Shown: piece by piece, positions 1 to 5,700 of the stretch
How the letters are laid out: the number at the start of each line of letters is the position of its first letter
Position numbering within the stretch: position 1 is the stretch's first letter
DNA from: Christensenella sp. UBA7597
GTDB lineage: Bacteria; Bacillota; Clostridia; Christensenellales; Borkfalkiaceae
Length of the DNA stretch: 5,764 nt
Assembly: GCA_002474405.1 (NCBI GenBank)
Contig: DLQW01000017.1
Coordinates: 1-5,764 of the forward strand
Direction: 5' to 3'
Translations under genes and position numbers: made by a program
Notes under the pieces: generated by a model
The model's database searches: none
What the model was told of the DNA's origin: nothing
The model's input: only the letters and a program-made list of their open reading frames with translations

Positions 1-1161
1 CGCCGAGCCGATTACTCCCGCCACGTTGGGTCCCATCGCGTGCATCAGCAAATGGTTATTCGGGTCGGACTCGCGTCCCACGTCCTCGGAAATACGCGCC
101 GCCATAGGCACGGCGGAAACGCCCGCGCTGCCGATCAGCGGATTGATTTTCCCGTGCGAAAGCTTGCACATCAGTCTGCCCATCAGAAGTCCGCCTACAG
201 TGCCGAACACAAACGCGAACAGACCGAGCGCGATGATTTTCAGCGTGCTCAGCGTAAGGAATACGCCGCCGTATGCTTTCGAGCCCACGCACACGCCGAG
301 GAATATCGTTACCGTGTTCATCAGTCCGTTCTGTGCCTGCGAGGAAAGACGTTCCGTCGCACCGGATTCGCGGAGCAGATTGCCGAGCATCAGCATACCG
401 AGAAGCGGAAGCGCGTCCGGCAGAAGCATCCCCACTACCAGCGTTACCAGAATCGGGAAGATGATTTTTTCCAGCTTGCTTACGGGGCGAAGCTGTTTCA
501 TTTTGATTTTGCGTTCTCTTTCGGGAACGATCGCGCGCATCAGCGGCTTCTGAATAATCGGTATCAGCGCCATATACGAATACGCCGCAATCGCTATCGC
601 GGAAAGCAGATCTTCGCTGGTGTATTTAGACATCCACTGCGTAACGTAAATCGCCGTAGGTCCGTCCGCGCCGCCGATAATCGCAATCGAGCAAGCCGCG
701 GCAAGATCGAATCCGAGGCAGATTGCCAGGAACAACGCCACGAAAATGCCCATTTGCGCCGCCGCGCCGATAAACATGCTCTTCGGGTTGGAAATCAGCG
801 GACCGAAATCGGTCATCGCGCCGATGCCGAGGAAGATGAGCGGCGGATAAATCACTTTATCGACGCCGTAGAAGAGGTACCACAAAAGTCCTCTGTTCTG
901 CACGTTGTCGTAAGTATGCGCAACGCCTTCGGGGTACGTGCCCCAAACAATGTCGTACGCGCCCGGAATGTTCACGATAAACATACCGAAGGCAATCGGC
1001 AACAGTAAAAGCGGTTCGAATTTTTTCACGATTGCGAGATAAAAGAGTACGAACGATACCAGCAGCATCACATAGTTCTGCCAGACGCCGTTCGCGATTC
1101 CCATCTGCTCCCACAACCCTTTGAACATCTCGCCGATATTAAAGAGTAAATTCTGAGTCAT
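1..1161 (-). CDS. Sodium-ion-translocating decarboxylase beta subunit (OadB/MmdB/GcdB family), 3'-truncated by window edge
   Basis: This is the integral membrane subunit that decarboxylates carboxybiotin and couples the reaction to Na+ export. The reading frame is open from ATG at 1161 to base 1 (387 codons). It ends in GPNVAGVIGSA, which lies very near the C-terminus in this family, so only about 10-20 residues should be missing. The protein is strongly hydrophobic with many membrane spans. The family hallmark IIGGADGPTAIY is at residues 161-172; Asp166 is the expected counterpart of the essential Asp203 of Klebsiella OadB. The second hallmark, NPLIGSAGVSAVP, is at 340-352; Asn340, Gly344, Ser349 and Arg356 have the spacing of OadB Asn373, Gly377, Ser382 and Arg389. 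AYSYMALIP (193-201) is also typical. A CGGAGA ribosome-binding site lies about 8 nt before the ATG. It is the last visible gene of the operon, 43 bp after the biotin carrier gene. Family assignment is firm; the substrate depends on the carboxyltransferase subunit. Confidence 0.95.
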   Translation of the reverse strand, partial: MTQNLLFNIGEMFKGLWEQMGIANGVWQNYVMLLVSFVLFYLAIVKKFEPLLLLPIAFGMFIVNIPGAYDIVWGTYPEGVAHTYDNVQNRGLLWYLFYGVDKVIYPPLIFLGIGAMTDFGPLISNPKSMFIGAAAQMGIFVALFLAICLGFDLAAACSIAIIGGADGPTAIYVTQWMSKYTSEDLLSAIAIAAYSYMALIPIIQKPLMRAIVPERERKIKMKQLRPVSKLEKIIFPILVTLVVGMLLPDALPLLGMLMLGNLLRESGATERLSSQAQNGLMNTVTIFLGVCVGSKAYGGVFLTLSTLKIIALGLFAFVFGTVGGLLMGRLMCKLSHGKINPLIGSAGVSAVPMAARISEDVGRESDPNNHLLMHAMGPNVAGVIGSA

Positions 1162-1204
1162 CTGAGTTCTCCGAAACAATGATTTTGCGGGAAGTTATCC
1201 GGAC

Positions 1205-1582
1205 TCAGCCGATTACCGCCAGCAAAGAATCCGATTCCACGTTTGCACCCTTCGCCACGGCGAACGATACTTTGCCCGCAACGGGCGCGGTGATTTCGTT
1301 ATCCATTTTCATGGCTTCCAGCACAAGGATCGGCTGATCTTTTTCAACGCTCGCGCCTTCTGCCACAAGCAAGCCTTTAATCAGTCCGGGAAACGGAGAC
1401 AGCACTTTTTCGCCGCCTTCGATGTTCGCCTTGGGGGCGGGCGCCGCTACGGGAGCCGCAGGCGCAGCTGCAACGGGCGCAGCCGGAGCCGCCGCCGCTT
1501 TCGGTGCGGAAGCGGTAGCTCCCGTTTCCTCTACACCTACTTCATAAGTTTTACCGTTTACGGTAATTACAAAATTACGCAT
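1205..1582 (-). CDS. Biotin carboxyl carrier protein, gamma subunit of the Na+-pump decarboxylase (MmdC/GcdC type)
   Basis: This 125-residue protein carries the biotin that shuttles CO2 from the carboxyltransferase to the membrane beta subunit. It has three parts: a short N-terminal segment (1-20, MRNFVITVNGKTYEV...), a flexible Ala/Pro linker (about 22-52) and a biotinyl/lipoyl domain (about 55-125). The biotinylation motif EAMKMD places the modified lysine at Lys92, 33 residues before the C-terminus as is usual. The domain includes the upstream PFPG turn and ends with SLLAVIG. An AAGGAG ribosome-binding site lies about 10 nt upstream of the ATG. The gene follows the membrane subunit by 106 bp and precedes the beta subunit by 43 bp, matching mmd-type operon order. 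Modification needs a biotin protein ligase encoded elsewhere. A generic acetyl-CoA carboxylase BCCP is less likely given the linker and neighbours. Confidence 0.95.
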   Translation of the reverse strand: MRNFVITVNGKTYEVGVEETGATASAPKAAAAPAAPVAAAPAAPVAAPAPKANIEGGEKVLSPFPGLIKGLLVAEGASVEKDQPILVLEAMKMDNEITAPVAGKVSFAVAKGANVESDSLLAVIG

Positions 1583-1664
1583 AAGTTTTTTCTCCTTCGA
1601 TTTCTATGGAAAATAATTTTTGTTCGGGTTTCCCGCGCGGGGCAACAATCGATAACTCAATCAT
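1575..1664 (-). CDS. Possible 29-residue small ORF between delta and biotin-carrier genes
   Basis: The 106-bp gap between the delta and biotin-carrier genes contains a 29-codon ORF starting at ATG 1664. It stops at TAA 1577-1575, overlapping the first 8 bases of the biotin carrier gene. The product begins MIELSIVAPRG and ends IEIEGEKTYA. A purine-rich AGAGGA lies just before the ATG but is closer than usual (2-3 nt). In Veillonella parvula the small epsilon subunit gene mmdE occupies this operon position, but mmdE encodes about 55 residues resembling the delta C-terminus, and this ORF shows no such likeness by eye. Its end (FSIEIEGEKTY) loosely recalls the carrier N-terminus (FVITVNGKTY). It could be a translational-coupling leader or chance. 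The function is unknown. Confidence 0.22.
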   Translation of the reverse strand: MIELSIVAPRGKPEQKLFSIEIEGEKTYA

Positions 1665-1688
1665 TGTCCTCTGCGCGAAAAACGTATT

Positions 1689-2075
1689 TTACATTCTCTT
1701 AATCCGCTTCACCACGAATCCGCACGAACGTTTTTCCGCTTCGTATACGGCGGCAATCGCCGCAGCAATCACGGCAATCGTCTCTTCGTCCGGCTCGTTC
1801 TCCGTCTCCGCGGGCTTAGCCGTAACGGCGGGAACCGGCGCGGTTTTCTTCGGTTCTTTTTTAGCTTCCGCGGCTTTCGGAGCGCTTTGCTTTTTGCTTC
1901 CGGGCGCGGTTTTCTGCATGATCTGCCCTACGCCCCACACGATAAAAACAAGCAGCGCGATGCCCGCAAAAACAACGTAGAATCCTACCAGCGCGTCAAT
2001 CGCGGCTTCCCCTATGGGAATCTTTTTATCTTTCAGGCTCGGATCGAACGCCGCAGCCAACAAATTCAGAAACAT
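1689..2075 (-). CDS. Small membrane delta subunit of Na+-pump decarboxylase (OadG/MmdD family)
   Basis: The product has 128 residues from ATG 2075. In this family the small subunit anchors and assembles the complex, joining the soluble carboxyltransferase to the membrane beta subunit. One transmembrane helix is visible at about residues 29-50 (VGFYVVFAGIALLVFIVWGV). It is followed by a charged Lys/Glu/Ala/Pro linker (about 56-95) and a C-terminal segment DEETIAVIAAAIAAVYEAEK ending in basic residues. The E-x-IAxIAAAIAA pattern is characteristic of OadG-type C-termini. The frame is open to 2102, but ATG 2075 is preferred because AAGGAGG (2084-2090) sits 8 nt upstream of it and the longer version would translate through this site. 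The start is 16 bp after the carboxyltransferase stop, consistent with translational coupling. Sequence identity in this family is usually low, so the call rests on topology, the C-terminal pattern and operon position. Confidence 0.88.
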   Translation of the reverse strand: MFLNLLAAAFDPSLKDKKIPIGEAAIDALVGFYVVFAGIALLVFIVWGVGQIMQKTAPGSKKQSAPKAAEAKKEPKKTAPVPAVTAKPAETENEPDEETIAVIAAAIAAVYEAEKRSCGFVVKRIKRM

Positions 2076-2083
2076 TCCGGTTT

Positions 2084-2090
2084 CCTCCTT
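2084..2090 (-). promoter_or_regulatory. Strong ribosome-binding site of the delta subunit gene
   Basis: AAGGAGG lies 8 nt upstream of ATG 2075 and in the 16-bp gap after the carboxyltransferase stop codon (2092-2094). Its position fixes ATG 2075 as the start rather than the upstream in-frame codon at 2102. Confidence 0.8.
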
Positions 2091-2091
2091 T

Positions 2092-3462
2092 TCAGCCGAC
2101 AAGCATCTGCAAAGCCGAAATCAGGTATTGCTTTACAAACTGCGGTTCGATCACGTCGTCGATATATCCGTCTTTCGCCGCGTTCACGGGGTCCGCTTTT
2201 TCGTCGGCGTAACGTTCCGCCAGCGCCGCTTTATCCGCTTTTTCGTTCGCAAATTCGATTTCCGCGCCCTTTACGTCGTCAAACAACGCGATTTTCGCCG
2301 TAGCGAACGCGCAGGAATAATCGAATCCCGCCGATTTGGCGGCAAACAGCGAATAGCCGAGCCCGACGGCACGCTTGTACACAACGGCGATTTTCGCCGT
2401 GTCGATGGTATCCAGAATATTCAGATATTCCGCGGCTTCTTTCAAAACGCGCGAATTATTCGTGCAGGTGCAGGGAGCGATGCCCGCCACGTCGGAAAAT
2501 ACCACAAGCGGCAAACGATAGCATGCGGCAAACTCCGCAAACTCTCTCACTTTCGCAAGGTTTCCAGCATTCAGTTCCGCCGCGTTTTCGCCGCCGTCGA
2601 ACACCACCGCCGCCGCGGCGATTCCGCCGATACGGCAAAGATACGTTTTGGCTTCGGGCGCGCAAAGCGCGTTCACTTCCACCGCGTTTTCCAGAATTCC
2701 CGCAATCGCGGCGGCATTCAGCTCGTCCGCGTTATTCAGCGCGGGAGCGGCTTCGTTCAGTTCCGCGTCAAGCATCGGCGAAGATACGATTTCCGTAATT
2801 TCGGCGATTTTTCCGCGGATTTCTTCCATGCCATCCGCTACGAACGAAACGAGACCTGTTTTATCCAGCGCCTGCGCCGTGCCTACGTCCTCTTTCTTTA
2901 CGTCCTTACCCGTTTTCGCCGCAATAACGAGCGGAGAATTCACGGCAAGATACGATTTTTTCGTGAAGAACGTAAAATCGGCAATCGCGCAAAGCGTCGC
3001 AAGCGAACCGTATACCTCGCCGTTGACGACGGCGTACTGCGGAACCACTCCTTTCAGCTGCGTCGCGCGCATCAATACTTTCGCCAACCCTTCCAGCGCC
3101 GTTACGCCTTCGCCGAGCTGCACGCCCTGCGAATTTAAAAGGTAAATCACGGGCGTGGCGTTCTTTTCCGCCACGTCGATGCACTTTGCGATTTTATCGC
3201 ACTGCGCTTTCGAAATACCGCCGCAAAGCACTTTGAAATTCTGTGCCACGATATAGAACGGATAATCGAGAATCGTTGCAAAGCCCGTAATCACGCCTTC
3301 GCCGTCCGTATTCTCGCCGTAAAAATCGTTTTTCGAAAAGGAAAACGCGGAAAGTTCCACAAAGCTGTTTTCGTCGGTCAGCGCGGCAATCTGCGCGCGC
3401 AACTCCTTTCCGGCTTCGGAAATTTTCGCCTTTCTTTCTTGCAGCAAACTGATTTTATCCAT
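2092..3462 (-). CDS. Carboxyl transferase (alpha/MmdA-like) subunit of Na+-pump decarboxylase, divergent and short
   Basis: The product has 456 residues and belongs to the acyl-CoA carboxyltransferase family (MmdA, PccB, GcdA), which moves a carboxyl group between acyl-CoA and biotin. Two crotonase-like halves are visible. In the N half, GEGVITG (55-61), NFKVLCGG (75-82), NSQGVQLGEGV (110-120) and VVPQYAVVNGEVYGSLATLCAIADF (139-163) align with the usual DGVVTG, FTVFGGS, DSGGARIQEGV and VVPQ-GPCAGGA blocks. In the C half, LPLVVFSDVAG (317-327), KRAVGLGYSLF (363-373), and KDGYIDDVIEP (430-440) match VDVPG, KAYGGAYD and the terminal GYVDDVI block. It is about 50 residues shorter than typical members (about 510), with a low-complexity Ala/Glu/Asn linker near 230-262. 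The canonical glycine pairs read GS and GL by eye, so acyl specificity may differ. The start at ATG 3462 is set by GGAGG 8 nt upstream; a TTG at 3477 lies inside that site. It is the first gene of the operon. Confidence 0.9.
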   Translation of the reverse strand: MDKISLLQERKAKISEAGKELRAQIAALTDENSFVELSAFSFSKNDFYGENTDGEGVITGFATILDYPFYIVAQNFKVLCGGISKAQCDKIAKCIDVAEKNATPVIYLLNSQGVQLGEGVTALEGLAKVLMRATQLKGVVPQYAVVNGEVYGSLATLCAIADFTFFTKKSYLAVNSPLVIAAKTGKDVKKEDVGTAQALDKTGLVSFVADGMEEIRGKIAEITEIVSSPMLDAELNEAAPALNNADELNAAAIAGILENAVEVNALCAPEAKTYLCRIGGIAAAAVVFDGGENAAELNAGNLAKVREFAEFAACYRLPLVVFSDVAGIAPCTCTNNSRVLKEAAEYLNILDTIDTAKIAVVYKRAVGLGYSLFAAKSAGFDYSCAFATAKIALFDDVKGAEIEFANEKADKAALAERYADEKADPVNAAKDGYIDDVIEPQFVKQYLISALQMLVG

Positions 3463-3470
3463 TGATGAAT

Positions 3471-3475
3471 CCTCC
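3471..3475 (-). promoter_or_regulatory. Ribosome-binding site of the carboxyltransferase gene
   Basis: GGAGG lies 8 nt upstream of ATG 3462. The alternative TTG at 3477-3475 overlaps this site, so ATG 3462 is the supported start. The leader hairpin at 3481-3509 ends 5 nt before it. Confidence 0.8.
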
Positions 3476-3480
3476 AAGAA

Positions 3481-3509
3481 ATGTCGGTTATGTTCAGGGC
3501 TGCCGACAT
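3481..3509 (-). promoter_or_regulatory. Leader hairpin just upstream of the carboxyltransferase ribosome-binding site
   Basis: A perfect 7-bp inverted repeat, ATGTCGG (3509-3503 in transcript direction) and CCGACAT (3487-3481), encloses a 15-nt loop. A G-U pair can extend it to 8. It ends 5 nt before the GGAGG of the carboxyltransferase gene and lies in a leader of about 130 nt. It could modulate translation initiation, but no known riboswitch or protein-binding motif is recognised. No U-run follows it, so it is not an intrinsic terminator. Confidence 0.4.
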
Positions 3510-3526
3510 CGGAAAGACGGTTCTCT

Positions 3527-3547
3527 CAACGCATTTTTCCCGCGTTG
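3527..3547 (-). promoter_or_regulatory. Second leader hairpin upstream of the carboxyltransferase operon
   Basis: CAACGC and GCGTTG form a perfect 6-bp stem with a 9-nt loop (GGGAAAAAT in the transcript). The loop and the sequence just upstream share the direct repeat GGAAAAATG (3532-3540 and 3553-3561 on the plus strand as CATTTTTCC). The role is unknown; it may be leader structure only. Confidence 0.28.
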
Positions 3548-3600
3548 CCAAACATTTTTCCGTCGTCCGAAAATTATCAGCCCAACTTCTACCAAGTACC

Positions 3601-3629
3601 ATTATACAGCATTTTTTTACAAAACGCAA
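3601..3629 (-). promoter_or_regulatory. Sigma-70-type promoter of the decarboxylase operon
   Basis: On the minus strand TTGCGT (3629-3624) is separated by exactly 17 bp from a perfect TATAAT (3606-3601). The -10 is consensus; the -35 matches TTGACA at its first three bases only. The expected transcription start near 3594 gives a leader of about 130 nt before ATG 3462. It lies in an AT-rich intergenic stretch downstream of the membrane protein gene, so the operon is probably transcribed on its own. Confidence 0.72.
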
Positions 3630-3716
3630 CCGTTCAAACCGAAAATTTTTCATTTTTTGCGGCTTTATATGAACAAATTTTTTATTTTTCACAAAAGCGG
3701 TGCCGAAATTCACAGA

Positions 3717-3762
3717 ATCTCCGTTTCTTTGCCGTGAAATAAAACGACAAAAAAACGGAGAT
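3717..3762. repeat. 10-bp inverted repeat with 26-nt loop in the intergenic region
   Basis: ATCTCCGTTT (3717-3726) and AAACGGAGAT (3753-3762) are perfect inverted copies about 20 bp past the stop of the VTT membrane protein gene. It may help end that gene's transcript, but the loop is long and no clear U-tract follows in the minus direction. The rest of the intergenic region 3463-3781 holds the operon promoter and leader; I see no gene in it. Confidence 0.4.
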
Positions 3763-3781
3763 CTCAGGCTTTTACGTTACA

Positions 3782-4768
3782 TTACGCCGATTTTTTCTTT
3801 GTTCTTTGTTTTTTATCGCGTGAAAAACGCGACTTGAAAAATTCGTTCAGCGTATCGAGATTCTTATATAATAACACAAACGCGGCAATCAGAAGCGCTA
3901 TCAGAACGCACCAGATCAGAATGCCCCACCACACGTCGAACGGAATAAAATTCACCGAATAGCAGGTTGCGAAAATGCCTATCGAGCGCGCAAGCACAAT
4001 CATTACCACAAAATACTGCCAGGTCATCGAAGAAAGCCCCGATACGAAACACAAAATGTCATCCGGAAACAACGGCAGCACAAACATCGCCGTAAGAAGA
4101 AAATAATCTTTTCCTTTCACTTTTTTCAGCCATTTTTGCAACGACTCTTCGCCCACCATCCAAGCCACGGCTTTATAGCCGATTTTTCTGCCGATAAAGA
4201 ACGCGACGAGCGAGCCGGAAATAATCCCCACAAACGAACAGAGCGCCGCTTTGAACGGACCGAACAACGCCACGCCCGCCACAGTGGAAACGAATGCCGG
4301 CACGGGAAGAATCACCACCTGCAAAAACTGAAACGCGATATACGCAAGCGGCATCCACACTCCCGCCTTTCGCATATAGGCGCCGAACGCCTCTTCGTCT
4401 CCGAGCACATAAAACAATCCCGTTTTCTGTAAAATAAACAATACCGTCAATGCGAACAGCGCAAGCACGAAAAGACTGACGAACGAACGGTATAAAACGC
4501 TCTTTCCGAAAAAAGAAAAAAGCGCCGCGGCTATAAAGCAACCCGCCGTAACTCCGACGGAAAGCGCAATCAAAAGACGTTCGTGCCGCGCGACGAACCC
4601 GCTTTTTACAAACGTAATGCAAAAAATTTCCAGCACAACGCAGACGGCGGCAAACAAAAAGACAACACAGGTTTCGCACAGAATCCCGATGCTTTTCTTA
4701 ATGTTTCCTCGCCGACGTTCCGCTTCGCTCTTCCGCCCGTTCGTACGTTGTTCCATGCCCTTTTCCAT
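3782..4768 (-). CDS. TVP38/TMEM64 (VTT, DedA-like) family membrane protein
   Basis: From ATG 4768 the product has 328 residues and about nine hydrophobic segments (about 29-53, 64-87, 95-114, 138-158, two in 161-193, 222-242, 247-270, 280-302). The core at about 148-270 has VTT-domain features: the re-entrant LPVPAFVSTVAGVALFG block, GxxxGSLVAFFIGRKIG (181-197), FVLPLFPDDILCFVSGL (229-245) and the LARSIG turn (259-264). VTT proteins include DedA and TMEM41B/VMP1 relatives, several of which act in lipid flipping or membrane homeostasis; the substrate here cannot be read from sequence. The basic N-terminus, three extra N-terminal helices and Lys/Arg-rich tail are additions to the core. The start is uncertain: GTG 4825, ATG 4768 and ATG 4756 are all in frame, and none has a well-spaced ribosome-binding site. 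It lies between rnhA and the decarboxylase operon on the same strand. Confidence 0.85.
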   Translation of the reverse strand: MEKGMEQRTNGRKSEAERRRGNIKKSIGILCETCVVFLFAAVCVVLEIFCITFVKSGFVARHERLLIALSVGVTAGCFIAAALFSFFGKSVLYRSFVSLFVLALFALTVLFILQKTGLFYVLGDEEAFGAYMRKAGVWMPLAYIAFQFLQVVILPVPAFVSTVAGVALFGPFKAALCSFVGIISGSLVAFFIGRKIGYKAVAWMVGEESLQKWLKKVKGKDYFLLTAMFVLPLFPDDILCFVSGLSSMTWQYFVVMIVLARSIGIFATCYSVNFIPFDVWWGILIWCVLIALLIAAFVLLYKNLDTLNEFFKSRFSRDKKQRTKKKSA

Positions 4769-4775
4769 AATATAT

Positions 4776-4781
4776 AGTATA
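4776..4781 (-). promoter_or_regulatory. Possible -10 element for the VTT membrane protein gene
   Basis: TATACT (4781-4776, minus strand) matches the -10 consensus at 5 of 6 bases, but no TTGACA-like -35 is present 15-18 bp upstream. If used, transcription would start at about 4769, giving a leaderless message at ATG 4768 or a 12-nt leader to ATG 4756. This is a weak call on one hexamer in an AT-rich stretch. Confidence 0.25.
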
Positions 4782-4901
4782 GGGCGTTCCGATAAAAAAT
4801 ATGATAGCGGCGAAAATATTTTCACCTCTGTCCGTTTTGTATTTGTCGGCGTTTCCGTAAACGCGTTTCGCCGCCTTAAACTTGCTTTTTATGCTTCCGT
4901 T

Positions 4902-5360
4902 TTAATTTCCGGAATCGTTTTTCATACGGGTAATCGCCGCGCGCGCAAGCTCGTCGCAACGGTTGTTGAATTCGTTGTCCGCGTGCCCTTTCACTTTGTG
5001 AAACGTTACCTCGTGCAAAGCGGTCAGGCGCAGCAATTCCTGCCACAAATCCACGTTCGAAACGGGCTTTTTGTCCGCCTTTTTCCAGCCGTTTTTCTGC
5101 CAGAAAACAAGCCAGCCGTTTAAAAACGCGTTCACCGTATAAGCGGAATCGCTGTACACTTCCACTTTACACGGATATTTCAGCATGGAAAGCCCTTCGA
5201 TTACGGCGCGCATTTCCATGCGGTTGTTTGTGGTTGATTCTTCTCCGCCGTTGTATTCTTTTTTCATTCCGCCGTACATTAAAATTCCTCCGTAGCCGCC
5301 CGGTCCGGGATTGCCGGAACAGGCGCCGTCCGTATACAGCGTTACCGTTTTTTTCTCCAT
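4902..5360 (-). CDS. rnhA: Ribonuclease HI
   Basis: This 152-residue enzyme cleaves the RNA strand of RNA-DNA hybrids (R-loops, Okazaki primers) in the cytoplasm with Mg2+. Length is close to E. coli RNase HI (155). The signature YTDGACSGNPGPGGYGG is at residues 9-25. The catalytic set is complete: Asp11, Glu49 (in TTNNRMEM), Asp71 (in YSDSAYTV) and Asp136 (in NNRCDELA), plus the assisting His126 (in VKGHADN). The NGW-x10-GWKK block (81-94) matches the basic handle region of the E. coli-type enzyme. The start at ATG 5360 directly precedes the first beta strand; an AAGAGG sequence lies about 14 nt upstream, a rather long spacing. It is divergent from the tRNA-Trp gene, and no convincing minus-strand promoter was found in 5361-5494. 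About 130 bp with no recognisable gene or terminator separates it from the next gene. Confidence 0.97.
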   Translation of the reverse strand: MEKKTVTLYTDGACSGNPGPGGYGGILMYGGMKKEYNGGEESTTNNRMEMRAVIEGLSMLKYPCKVEVYSDSAYTVNAFLNGWLVFWQKNGWKKADKKPVSNVDLWQELLRLTALHEVTFHKVKGHADNEFNNRCDELARAAITRMKNDSGN

Positions 5361-5450
5361 AAATATAAGCTTTTCCTCTTTTCCGTAGCGAACGACGTTG
5401 CAAAAAATCGAAAAATTTTTACTTTTCCGCGAATTTCACAGGAAAAACGA

Positions 5451-5479
5451 TTGACAAAGCCGTCGTTTTGTTATAAAAT
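5451..5479 (+). promoter_or_regulatory. Promoter of tRNA-Trp
   Basis: A perfect TTGACA (5451-5456) is followed after exactly 17 bp by TAAAAT (5474-5479), 5 of 6 to the -10 consensus. Transcription should start near 5486, about 9 nt before the tRNA 5' end. This is the strongest promoter in the window, as expected for a tRNA gene. Confidence 0.85.
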
Positions 5480-5494
5480 GAATACGTTGCTTTT

Positions 5495-5569
5495 AGGGGA
5501 GTGGCTCAACGGTAGAGTAGCGGTCTCCAAAACCGTAGGTTGCGTGTTCGAATCGCGTCTCCCCTGCCA
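5495..5569 (+). tRNA. tRNA-Trp (anticodon CCA)
   Basis: A complete cloverleaf folds by hand. Acceptor AGGGGAG (5495-5501) pairs perfectly with CTCCCCT (5559-5565). The D stem is GCTC/GAGT (5504-5507/5515-5518). The anticodon stem GCGGT/ACCGT (5520-5524/5532-5536) encloses the loop CTCCAAA with anticodon CCA at 5527-5529. A 5-nt variable region (5537-5541) is followed by T stem 5542-5546/5554-5558 and loop TTCGAAT (5547-5553). Discriminator G5566 (normal for bacterial tRNA-Trp) precedes an encoded CCA (5567-5569). The gene has its own promoter and terminator, so it is a one-gene unit. Its 3' third is repeated 152 bp downstream. Confidence 0.97.
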
Positions 5570-5612
5570 GATCGTGTATCGTGTTATGCGATACACGATT
5601 TTTTTACGTAAT
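5549..5612 (+). repeat. Direct repeat copy 1: tRNA-Trp 3' end plus terminator
   Basis: These 64 bp run from the C of the tRNA T-loop through the CCA end and terminator hairpin to ACGTAAT. They recur at 5701-5764 with a single difference (A5591 versus G5743). The bases just upstream of 5549 do not match, so the left boundary falls inside the T-loop. Confidence 0.95.
5571..5605 (+). terminator. Intrinsic terminator of tRNA-Trp
   Basis: ATCGTGTATCG (5571-5581) pairs perfectly with CGATACACGAT (5589-5599), an 11-bp stem with a 7-nt loop, followed directly by a T run (to 5605). It starts one base after the CCA end. Confidence 0.93.
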
Positions 5613-5700
5613 TCCGTCTCACCCGCAACAGGTTGCGTCTGACGCTTTTGTTTGCTCGCTTCCGGTCGCAAACAACGCTGTTCCGTCGCTGCGCTCCTTA
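5613..5700. other. 88-bp spacer between repeats, rich in inverted repeats
   Basis: The spacer has no plausible gene. It holds CGCAAC-AG-GTTGCG (5624-5637) and an 8-bp inverted repeat TTGTTTGC/GCAAACAA (5648-5655/5668-5675) with a 12-nt loop. It ends with CGTCGCTGCGCTCCTTA (5684-5700), which read on the minus strand (AGGAGCGCAGCGACG) resembles a short intergenic repeat core seen in many bacteria. AGGTTGCGT (5630-5638) also repeats nine bases of the tRNA variable/T-stem region (5537-5545). Confidence 0.5.
5648..5675. repeat. 8-bp inverted repeat in the inter-repeat spacer
   Basis: TTGTTTGC and GCAAACAA are perfect inverted copies around a 12-nt loop. No T-run follows, so it is not a standard terminator. 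It may be part of a repetitive palindromic element. Confidence 0.45.

Noticed and set aside
40..1008. Plus-strand 322-residue ORF rich in Arg and His
   Set aside because: It is a shadow antisense to the beta subunit gene; its composition is typical of a reverse-frame artefact and it has no domain.
1625..1650. GC-rich palindrome CCCGCGCGGG between delta and carrier genes
   Set aside because: It is a short self-complementary stretch without a usable loop or following T-run; not supported as a terminator inside a clearly continuous operon.
2014..3138. Plus-strand 374-residue ORF
   Set aside because: It lies antisense to the carboxyltransferase gene, whose family motifs are clear, and has an Arg/Phe-rich artefact composition.
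3463..3600. T-box or known riboswitch in the operon leader
   Set aside because: No T-box sequence, no terminator/antiterminator pair and no riboswitch core that I recognise; only two simple hairpins.
4769..4825. N-terminal extension of the VTT protein from GTG 4825
   Set aside because: There is no well-spaced ribosome-binding site for the GTG and a -10-like hexamer lies inside the extension, so ATG 4768 was preferred, without certainty.
5471..5671. Minus-strand 66-residue ORF containing RRDSNTQPTVLETATLPLSH
   Set aside because: This is the well-known spurious translation of the antisense strand of a tRNA gene; it overlaps tRNA-Trp completely.
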